A DNA stretch of 54,391 nt. Source: Pseudomonadota bacterium (GTDB taxonomy: Bacteria; Verrucomicrobiota; Verrucomicrobiia; Limisphaerales; SXTU01). Location of the stretch: NCBI GenBank assembly GCA_009922615.1, contig RFVF01000030.1:1-54391 (forward strand). The letters run 5' to 3'. This document shows, in pieces, positions 48,247 through 54,391 of the stretch. The position numbers were made by a program, and so were the translations under genes. A model generated the notes under the pieces. It was given only the letters and a program-made list of their open reading frames with translations, was not told the DNA's origin and ran no database searches. Each line of letters begins with the position of its first letter. Position 1 is the stretch's first letter.

Positions 48247-49350
48247 TCAGACGTTGAACTTGAAGAGCAGCACGTCGCCGTCCTTCACCACGTATTCCTT
48301 GCCTTCCATGCGGTAAAGGCCTTTCTCGCGCGCGGCGGCGACGGACCCGCACTTCACCAAATCCTCGTAGGCGACGGTTTCGGCTTTGATGAAGCCACGC
48401 TCGAAATCGGAATGAATCACGCCCGCTGCCTTGGGCGCGGTGTCGCCGGCGTGGATGGTCCAGGCGCGGACTTCCTTCTCGCCGGCGGTGAAGTAGGTGC
48501 GCAGGCCGAGCAAATGGTAGGTGCCGCGAATCAGCGCGCCCACGCCACTCTCATCCACACCCAGCTCCTTCAGAAACGCCTTCGCCTCCTCCGGGGAAAG
48601 ATCAATGAGGTCACTCTCGATCTGCGCGCTGATGACCACGGCTTCGCAGGCGAGATGCGTCTTCGTATAATCGCGGACCTTCTGCACATAGGCGTTGGTC
48701 TCGGCGGTGGCCAGATCGGACTCTTTGACGTTGCAGGCAAAGATCGTGGGCTTGTCCGTCAGCAGCCAGAACGTGCGGGAAATGACCTTCTCCTCGGGCG
48801 TGAGCTGGACGGAAAGCGCGAGCTTGCCCTCGTTGAGCACGGGCTCGAACTTCGCGAGCACGGCGTCCTCGGCGATGGCGAGCTTCTCCCCGCGCTTCAC
48901 GTCGCGGGCGATTTTCTCGCGCCGCTTCTTCACCGAGTCGAGGTCGGCAAGGACGAGTTCGGTGTTGATGATCTCGATGTCGCGCACGGGGTCCACGCTG
49001 CCGGAGACGTGGTGAATGTCGGCGTCCTCGAAGCAGCGGACGACCTGCACAATGGCGTCCACCTCGCGGATATGCGTGAGGAATTTGTTGCCGAGACCTT
49101 CGCCTGCGCTGGCCCCCTTCACGAGGCCGGCGATGTCCACGAATTCAATGGCCGCCGGGATGACGACGCTGGTCTTGGCGATTTTTTGGAGCACATACAT
49201 CCGGTCGTCGGGGACGGTGACGACGCCGACGTTGGGATCAATCGTGCAGAAGGGGTAGTTCGCCGCCTCGGCCTTGCGGGTGCGGGTGACAGCGTTGAAG
49301 AGGGTGGACTTGCCGACATTGGGCAGACCGACGATTCCGGCTTTCAGCAT
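48247..49350 (-). CDS. ychF: Obg-family ATPase YchF
   Basis: 367 residues, normal length. Translation-associated P-loop ATPase. Motifs: [20 protein letters not shown] (Walker A), [33 protein letters not shown] (Walker B/G3), and the NVKE sequence in ACNVKESD in place of NKxD, which gives ATP preference. The C-terminal TGS domain ends in the conserved LLFKFNV. A helical coiled-coil region (about 125-200) is typical of YchF. ATG 49350 gives the family start [10 protein letters not shown]; an upstream in-frame ATG is rejected. Divergent from fabG across 113 nt with a promoter for the latter. Confidence 0.96.
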   Translation of the reverse strand: MLKAGIVGLPNVGKSTLFNAVTRTRKAEAANYPFCTIDPNVGVVTVPDDRMYVLQKIAKTSVVIPAAIEFVDIAGLVKGASAGEGLGNKFLTHIREVDAIVQVVRCFEDADIHHVSGSVDPVRDIEIINTELVLADLDSVKKRREKIARDVKRGEKLAIAEDAVLAKFEPVLNEGKLALSVQLTPEEKVISRTFWLLTDKPTIFACNVKESDLATAETNAYVQKVRDYTKTHLACEAVVISAQIESDLIDLSPEEAKAFLKELGVDESGVGALIRGTYHLLGLRTYFTAGEKEVRAWTIHAGDTAPKAAGVIHSDFERGFIKAETVAYEDLVKCGSVAAAREKGLYRMEGKEYVVKDGDVLLFKFNV

Positions 49351-49425
49351 ATAAGGGCGCAGAGCGTGCGCGGCGGCGAGGGCTTTGCAAGCGCAAAGGC
49401 AGGGCTCGGCGGGCCGATTCACGAA

Positions 49426-49455
49426 TTGACTTCGCCCGCGCCGCCGCCGACAAAT
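49426..49455 (+). promoter_or_regulatory. Predicted promoter of fabG
   Basis: TTGACT (49426-49431), 18-nt spacer, ACAAAT (49450-49455), then 8 nt to ATG 49464. The leader would be only a couple of nucleotides. Confidence 0.5.
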
Positions 49456-49463
49456 CCCGCCAT

Positions 49464-50207
49464 ATGAGTTCACTGGCTGGACAGGTTGCGGTGGTCACGG
49501 GTGCGGGGCGCGGCATCGGTCGCGCCATCGCGTTGAAATTTGCAGCGGAAGGCGCGGACGTGGTTTGCGTATCGCGCACGGTGGAGAATTCCGAGAAGGT
49601 CGCCGTCGAGGTGCGCGCCCTTGGTCACCGTGCCTGGGCCGTGGCTTTGGATGTTGCGGACAGCGCTGCCGTAGCCGCCGCGGCTCAGACAATTCTCAAG
49701 GACGCGGGCAAGGTGGACATCCTCGTCAACAACGCCGGGGTCACGCGCGACGGCTTGCTCATGCGCATGAGCGATGCGGACTGGGACGCGGTCATCAACA
49801 CCAACCTCCGCGGCGCGTTCGCGTTCACCAAGGCGTTCACGCGCGCGTTTCTCAAGCAGCGCTCCGGCCGCATCATCAACGTCGCCAGCGTCATCGGCCT
49901 CATTGGCAACGCTGGCCAGGCGAACTACGCGGCGAGCAAGGCGGGCCTGATCGGCTTTACCAAGTCCGTCGCCAAGGAGCTCGCCTCGCGCGGCATCACC
50001 GCCAACGTGCTGGCGCCCGGCTTCATCGCGACGGACATGACTGCGGTGTTGAAGGAGGAGACCAAGGCCGAGGTGTTGAAGCAGATTCCCCTTGGTTCGC
50101 TCGGTCAGCCTGAGGACATCGCGAACGCCGCCGCCTTCCTCGCCAGCCCCGGCGCGCGTTACATCACCGGCCAAGTGCTTGCGGTGGACGGCGGGATGGT
50201 GATGTGA
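49464..50207 (+). CDS. fabG: 3-oxoacyl-ACP reductase FabG
   Basis: 247 residues, the standard length. Classical SDR: VVTGAGRGIGRAIALKFAAE (cofactor), DVADSAAV, LVNNAGVTRDGLLMRMSDAD, INVASVIGLIGNAGQANYAA with the catalytic Ser, YAASKAGLIGFTKSVAKELA with the Tyr and Lys, VLAPGFIATDMTA and the closing ITGQVLAVDGGMVM. The NAGVTRDGLLMRM text is typical of true FabG rather than other SDRs. It reduces 3-ketoacyl-ACP in fatty-acid elongation, working with FabZ (4693-6027). It is not grouped with acpP or fabD/fabF here, so regulation is likely separate. Confidence 0.93.
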   Translation: MSSLAGQVAVVTGAGRGIGRAIALKFAAEGADVVCVSRTVENSEKVAVEVRALGHRAWAVALDVADSAAVAAAAQTILKDAGKVDILVNNAGVTRDGLLMRMSDADWDAVINTNLRGAFAFTKAFTRAFLKQRSGRIINVASVIGLIGNAGQANYAASKAGLIGFTKSVAKELASRGITANVLAPGFIATDMTAVLKEETKAEVLKQIPLGSLGQPEDIANAAAFLASPGARYITGQVLAVDGGMVM

Positions 50208-50266
50208 TCGTGAAGGGAGGCCGGGCTTTCGCCACGCAGGCGGAGCATTCGCGCTCTCAGTAGCCG

Positions 50267-50325
50267 GTGGACTTCATGGCGCAACTCCACTAGAAACCCG
50301 TGGTCGCAATGCACTCACCGACCAC
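50267..50325 (+). other. Two successive hairpins between fabG and the ABC ATPase gene
   Basis: GTGGACTT (50267-50274) pairs with AACTCCAC (50283-50290) with one mismatch, and GTGGTCG (50300-50306) pairs with CGACCAC (50319-50325) perfectly. No T-run follows, so this is not a clear terminator. It may be a transcript end, a small regulatory RNA structure or a repeat remnant. Confidence 0.35.
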
Positions 50326-50349
50326 TGCCGCCGCCGAAGTCTGCCCAAC

Positions 50350-51348
50350 ATGAGCAGCACGCCCTTCTTGGAACTACGCGAAGTAAAGACGCACTTCCCC
50401 GTGGAGCACGGGCTGGTGTTCCGGCGGCGCGTGGGAACGGTGCGGGCGGTGGATGGGGTGTCGCTCGCACTGAAGCAGGGGGAGATTCTCGGGCTGGTGG
50501 GCGAGTCGGGCTGCGGGAAGTCCACGCTGGGACGGACGATCCTTCAACTCATCCCCGCAAGCGAGGGGACGGTCGTGCTGGGGGGGCGCAGCCTGACGGC
50601 GTTGCGCGGCGTGGAGCTGCGAGCGGCGCGTGCGGACTTCCAGATGATTTTCCAAGACCCGTATGCGTCGCTGAACCCGCGCATGACGGTGTTTGACACG
50701 CTGGCGGAGGCGATCCGGGCACACCATGCCGTGCCGGCCGGTGAGCTGCCCGCGCGGGTGGCGGCGTTGATGGAGCGAGTCGGCCTGGCACCGCGTTTCC
50801 AACGGAAGTATCCGCACGAGTTCAGCGGCGGGCAGCGGCAGCGCATCGCCATCGCCCGCGCGTTGGCGGTGGAGCCCAAGTTGATCGTCGCCGACGAGCC
50901 GGTGTCGGCGCTGGATGTTTCGATTCAAGCGCAGATCATCAACTTGCTGGCCAAGCTTTCGCGGGAGATGGGGCTCACGTTGATCTTCATCTCGCATGAC
51001 CTCTCGGTGGTGCGCCACATTTCAGACCGCATCGCAGTGATGTATTTGGGCAAGATCGTGGAGCTGGGGCCGGCGGCGGACGTCTTCGATCACCCGATGC
51101 ATCCCTACACGCAGGCGCTGGTCAGCGCGGTGGCCGTGCCCGATCCCGTGAAGGCGAAGTTGCGGCAACGTATCGTGCTGGCGGGCGATCCGCCGTCGCC
51201 GCTGAACCCGCCGGCCGGCTGCGCATTTCATCCGCGTTGCCAGTATGCGACCGAGGCGTGCCAGGCGACGGCCCCCGTGTTGGCCGAATCCTCAGCCGGA
51301 AGAATGGTGGCTTGTTTACGGACGGAAGAGCTGCGGACCCAGAGATGA
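50350..51348 (+). CDS. Oligopeptide/dipeptide ABC transporter ATP-binding protein (OppF/DppF type)
   Basis: 332 residues. Complete ABC ATPase: Walker [17 protein letters not shown]-loop [18 protein letters not shown], signature [20 protein letters not shown], Walker [17 protein letters not shown]-loop [11 protein letters not shown]. The C-terminus carries the oligopeptide/dipeptide transporter domain (PHPYTQAL-type [12 protein letters not shown], then [16 protein letters not shown]) with conserved Cys residues. It would energise peptide import with OppB/C/D and a binding protein, but no other transporter component is present in the window, so it is an orphan or the end of a split operon. ATG 50350 fits the family start. 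Confidence 0.92.
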   Translation: MSSTPFLELREVKTHFPVEHGLVFRRRVGTVRAVDGVSLALKQGEILGLVGESGCGKSTLGRTILQLIPASEGTVVLGGRSLTALRGVELRAARADFQMIFQDPYASLNPRMTVFDTLAEAIRAHHAVPAGELPARVAALMERVGLAPRFQRKYPHEFSGGQRQRIAIARALAVEPKLIVADEPVSALDVSIQAQIINLLAKLSREMGLTLIFISHDLSVVRHISDRIAVMYLGKIVELGPAADVFDHPMHPYTQALVSAVAVPDPVKAKLRQRIVLAGDPPSPLNPPAGCAFHPRCQYATEACQATAPVLAESSAGRMVACLRTEELRTQR

Positions 51349-51438
51349 GTTTCAATGCGGCCGCGCAATTTAAATTGGAAAATGTCCCTCCAACCGCTAT
51401 CCAGTGCTCGTTAAGCGCGCCAGACCAGACCAACAAAC

Positions 51439-53964
51439 ATGACCGGACCGATGCCGCCAACCAGGCCCGCCAGCCCGACGGGCAGCAACGCCACCGCTGC
51501 CGATTATTCGGTCATGGTGCTGTTGGTAGACGACCAGGTCATGGTCGCGGAGGCCATCCGCCGCTGCCTCGCCAACCAGCCGAACATTGATTTTCATTAC
51601 TGCATCGACCCCACCGAGGCCGTCCGGCTGGCGAACCAGATCAAGCCCACAGTCATCCTGCAGGATCTCGTGATGCCGGGCATTGATGGGCTCACCCTCG
51701 TCCGCCAATTTCGCGCCAATCCCGGCACGCAGGAGACACCGATAATCGTGCTTTCCACGAAGGAGGAGCCGACGATCAAGGCGCAGGCCTTCGCCGCCGG
51801 TGCCAACGATTATCTCGTCAAGCTGCCCGACAAGGTCGAGCTGATCGCACGCATCCGCTACCACTCGAAGGCCTACCAGAGCGCCGTGCAGCGTGACGAG
51901 GCCTACCGCGCCCTGCGCGAGAGCCAGCAACAGCTCGTGGACAGCAACACCGCGCTGATCGCGTTGAACCAGAAGCTTGAGGAAGCTACGCGCGCCAAGT
52001 CCGAGTTCCTCGCCAACACCAGCCACGAAATCCGCACGCCGATGAACGGCATCATCGGCATGACCTCGCTGCTGATGGACACCGAGCTTACCAACGAGCA
52101 GCGCGATTTCGTCGAGACCGTCCGCAGCTCCGCCGATGCGCTGCTGAACATCATCAATGACATCCTCGACTTCTCGAAGATCGAGGCCGGCAAGCTGGAT
52201 CTGGAGCGGCACCCGTTTGAACTGCGCACTTGCTTGGAAGAGGCGCTGGACCTGCTCACCCCGCGCGCCGCCGAGAAGAAAATCGACCTCATTTACTCCG
52301 TCGAGGACAACCTGCCCGCCATCGTCGAGGGCGACGTCACGCGCCTGCGGCAGATCGTGGTCAACCTGGTCAGCAATGCGGTGAAATTCACCACCAAGGG
52401 CGAGGTGGCCGTCGCTGTCAGCCGCGAGGACAACCCCGGTGACCTGGCCGGCAGCGAGGTTCCGCCTGACCCCGATTCGTTCTTTATCCGCATTTCCGTG
52501 CGCGACACTGGCATCGGCATTCCGGCCAACAAAATGGACCGGTTGTTCAAGTCGTTCACGCAAGTGGACAGCTCGACGACGCGGCAGTTTGGCGGCACCG
52601 GTTTGGGACTGGCGATTTGCAAGCGCCTGGCCGAATTGATGGGCGGCAAAATCTGGGCCGAGAGCGAAGCCGGCAAAGGCTCGACCTTCCACCTCATCCT
52701 GCGCACGCAAGCTTCCCGCACGGAACTGCCGGATGCCGTGTCCGCGCCCGGCGAAAAACTCAAGGGCAAGCGGATCCTCGTCGTGGAAGACAACGGCTCC
52801 AACCGGAAGGTCTTCGCCCAATACGGCCGCTGGGCCGGGGCCGACCTCCGCGCGGTGGCCTCCAGCAAGGAGGCGCTCGACCTGCTCTCCGGAGCCGAGC
52901 GCTTCGACGCCGTGGTGCTCGACCTACAACTGCCCGAGATGGACGGCCTCACCCTCGCGCAATTTGTCCGTCGCGTGCCCGGCTGCGAAGCAACACCCAT
53001 CCTGTTGCTGACCGACGTGCGGCTCCGCTCGGACGACAAGCGCCCGGCCACCGCAGGCATTTCCCTCTTCATCTACAAGCCACTACGCCCCGCCCAAATC
53101 TTCGACGCCCTCGTCCGCGCCGTCGAACACAAGCCCCGCACCGAGAAGGCCGCACCGGTCAGCTCAGAGTTTGATGCCACGATGGCCCAGCGCCTGCCGC
53201 TGCGCCTGATGCTGGCCGACGACAACATCATCAACCAAAAGGTGGGCGTCAAAATGCTGCAACGCCTCGGCTACCGGCCCGAGGTCGCCGCCAACGGCAT
53301 TGAGGTGCTCAAACTGCTGGAACAGCAACCCTTCGACCTCATCTTCCTCGACGTGCAGATGCCTGAGATGGACGGCTACGAGGCCGCCCGGCGGATTCAC
53401 GCGCAATGGCCGGACGCGGGCCGCCCAAGGTTGGTGGCGATGACCGGCAACGCCCTCGAAGGCGACCGCGAGCGCTGCCTCGAAGCCGGCATGGATGACT
53501 ACGTGGCCAAGCCGGTGCGCATCACCGAATTGCAGGCCGTGTTGGAGCGCTGGGGACAATGCCGGGCGGGCGGAGAGACCAATCCCGCCGTAAGCCCGGA
53601 CACCGCGCCCGACGCCGCCATTCTCGATGCCACCATCATCGCGGAGTTGACCGAGATGAAGTCCAAGGAAGGCGTGCCCTTGCTGCACGAACTGATCGAC
53701 CTCTTCCTCCAAAACGCCCCGCGTCATCTCGAGCAAATCAAAAACTCCGGCGACAACTTCCAGCAACTCGCCTTCGCCGCGCACGTCTTCCGTGGCATGA
53801 GCCTGAACCTCGGTGCCAACAACCTGGGCAACCTCTGCCAGGAATTGGAAACTCTGGCGACCGGCGGTAACACGGCCACCATCCCGGCGCTGATCCCAAA
53901 AATCGAAGCGGCGTTCCAGCAGACCTCGGTAGCGTTCGGACGCATCCGCTCCGGCCAGCAATGA
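51439..53964 (+). CDS. Hybrid histidine kinase (REC-HisKA-HATPase-REC-REC-HPt)
   Basis: 841 residues, no transmembrane helix, so a cytoplasmic hybrid kinase. REC1 (about 26-145) has phospho-acceptor D76 (LQDLVMPG) and YLVK. A coiled-coil linker (about 150-187) precedes HisKA with H196 ([19 protein letters not shown]). HATPase_c follows (about 300-415: [30 protein letters not shown]). REC2 (about 432-550: [12 protein letters not shown]) and REC3 (about 580-700: [18 protein letters not shown]) each keep an Asp and a Lys. The last domain is HPt (about 735-830) with its His in [13 protein letters not shown]. This is a complete phosphorelay in one chain whose output is unclear, as no DNA-binding regulator is adjacent. 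Its stop overlaps the start of a sulfatase gene. Confidence 0.92.
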   Translation: MTGPMPPTRPASPTGSNATAADYSVMVLLVDDQVMVAEAIRRCLANQPNIDFHYCIDPTEAVRLANQIKPTVILQDLVMPGIDGLTLVRQFRANPGTQETPIIVLSTKEEPTIKAQAFAAGANDYLVKLPDKVELIARIRYHSKAYQSAVQRDEAYRALRESQQQLVDSNTALIALNQKLEEATRAKSEFLANTSHEIRTPMNGIIGMTSLLMDTELTNEQRDFVETVRSSADALLNIINDILDFSKIEAGKLDLERHPFELRTCLEEALDLLTPRAAEKKIDLIYSVEDNLPAIVEGDVTRLRQIVVNLVSNAVKFTTKGEVAVAVSREDNPGDLAGSEVPPDPDSFFIRISVRDTGIGIPANKMDRLFKSFTQVDSSTTRQFGGTGLGLAICKRLAELMGGKIWAESEAGKGSTFHLILRTQASRTELPDAVSAPGEKLKGKRILVVEDNGSNRKVFAQYGRWAGADLRAVASSKEALDLLSGAERFDAVVLDLQLPEMDGLTLAQFVRRVPGCEATPILLLTDVRLRSDDKRPATAGISLFIYKPLRPAQIFDALVRAVEHKPRTEKAAPVSSEFDATMAQRLPLRLMLADDNIINQKVGVKMLQRLGYRPEVAANGIEVLKLLEQQPFDLIFLDVQMPEMDGYEAARRIHAQWPDAGRPRLVAMTGNALEGDRERCLEAGMDDYVAKPVRITELQAVLERWGQCRAGGETNPAVSPDTAPDAAILDATIIAELTEMKSKEGVPLLHELIDLFLQNAPRHLEQIKNSGDNFQQLAFAAHVFRGMSLNLGANNLGNLCQELETLATGGNTATIPALIPKIEAAFQQTSVAFGRIRSGQQ

Positions 53965-54391
53965 TGTCGCGGTTCGTTCGTCTCCTGTTCCCCGCGCTGT
54001 GCGCCGCTCTACATTTTTGCACCGCCGCTGAACCGCGTCTCAACGTCCTCTTCATCGTCGCCGATGACTTCCGCGCGGAGCTTGCCAGCTACGGCTCGCC
54101 CGCGGTCACACCCAACCTGGATCGCCTCGCAAAACGCTCCGTGCAGTTCGACCGCGCCTATTGCCAGCAGGCCGTCTGCAACCCCTCGCGCTCCTCCTTC
54201 CTCACCGGCCTGCGCCCCGACACGCTGCGGATTTGGAACAATGGCACCCACTTCCGCGAGCTGAACCCCGACGTGATGACGCTGCCGCTTTGGTTCAAGC
54301 AAAACGGCTACACCACCCGCTGCGTCGGAAAGATCTTCCACAACTGGCACACGAAAGAAAAAGGCGACGCCCGCTCGTGGAGCGCGCCTGA
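53961..54391 (+). CDS. Secreted sulfatase, 3' end beyond the window
   Basis: 143 complete codons are visible before the window ends in an open frame. ATG 53961 overlaps the histidine kinase stop (ATGA); a second ATG follows at 53964. A signal peptide ends near FCTAAEP. Iduronate-2-sulfatase-like N-terminus: [20 protein letters not shown] (metal-binding DD), [20 protein letters not shown], and active site CNPSR in [18 protein letters not shown], with C73 as the formylglycine precursor. Then [20 protein letters not shown] and NWH. The overlap suggests translational coupling to the kinase. The substrate cannot be told from this part. Confidence 0.85.
   Translation, partial: MMSRFVRLLFPALCAALHFCTAAEPRLNVLFIVADDFRAELASYGSPAVTPNLDRLAKRSVQFDRAYCQQAVCNPSRSSFLTGLRPDTLRIWNNGTHFRELNPDVMTLPLWFKQNGYTTRCVGKIFHNWHTKEKGDARSWSAP

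Noticed and set aside
51397..52821. 474-codon minus-strand open frame opposite the histidine kinase
   Set aside because: Shadow of a gene with all HisKA/HATPase motifs on the plus strand.

Overview
The window (about 54.4 kb, high GC) reads as chromosomal DNA of a Gram-negative member of the Verrucomicrobiota, most like the Pedosphaera/Limisphaerales group. Four things support this. The PVC-type families DUF1592/DUF1588 cytochrome, DUF1501, DUF1080, BatA/DUF58 and CSPSR/CNPSR sulfatases occur together. There is a prepilin-like secreted protein with a DG-type C-terminal motif. There is an LpxC-FabZ fusion with many other lipid A genes. Finally, there is a load of short palindromes and 6/7-bp degenerate repeats of a kind I associate with these genomes. 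The assignment rests on protein-family pattern, not on a search. No rRNA, tRNA, CRISPR array, transposase or phage gene was seen.

Layout. 1-4.6 kb: end of a DUF58 gene joined to a HigB-like toxin remnant, a BatA/vWA membrane protein, and a planctomycete-type cytochrome c protein. 4.7-6.8 kb: lpxC-fabZ and lpxA in an operon. 6.9-13.2 kb: a membrane-anchored hypothetical, a decayed CPXCG gene, a beta-propeller glycosidase-like protein, two small secreted or regulatory proteins, a Tat metallophosphatase and a TerY-like vWA protein. 13.4-20.8 kb: a DUF1080 secreted protein, then a tightly overlapping cluster (small membrane protein, DUF58, lipoprotein, BatA/vWA, large vWA). 20.8-24.7 kb: GH5-like glycosidase, sulfatase, PfkB sugar kinase. 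24.9-27.0 kb: rnhC and mutY, divergent across a heptamer-repeat element. 27.0-34.9 kb: lipid A/LPS core genes waaF, an LpxL-type acyltransferase, lpxK and lpxI, followed by a ThuA-rhodanese fusion, a zinc-ribbon Ser/Thr kinase and waaA. 34.9-42.6 kb: purF, M20 amidohydrolase, NfeD protease, xylulokinase, DUF1501. 42.6-54.4 kb: SF2 helicase, pilin-like protein, two GDP-mannose 4,6-dehydratase-type genes, ychF, fabG, an oligopeptide ABC ATPase, a hybrid histidine kinase, and the start of a second sulfatase that runs off the window.

How the genes fit together. Two themes dominate. One is envelope building: LpxA, LpxC, LpxI, LpxK, LpxL-type, WaaA and WaaF cover much of the lipid A-Kdo-heptose route, GMD-type enzymes supply deoxysugar nucleotides for surface glycans, and FabZ/FabG belong to fatty-acid synthesis. 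The other is use of sulfated or complex polysaccharides: two sulfatases, GH5, a propeller glycosidase, DUF1080, KDG-type kinase and xylulokinase.

Most unusual signals: (i) short-period (6- or 7-bp) degenerate tandem repeats, usually as inverted arms, at gene ends and in one case inside mutY; (ii) a palindrome pair inserted in frame in a sulfatase gene; (iii) a recurring promoter layout in which the -10 box ends 6 nt before the start codon, suggesting leaderless mRNAs; (iv) the HigB/DUF58 chimera at the left edge. Many genes lack a recognisable Shine-Dalgarno sequence, so several starts below were chosen from promoter position, signal peptides or overlaps.
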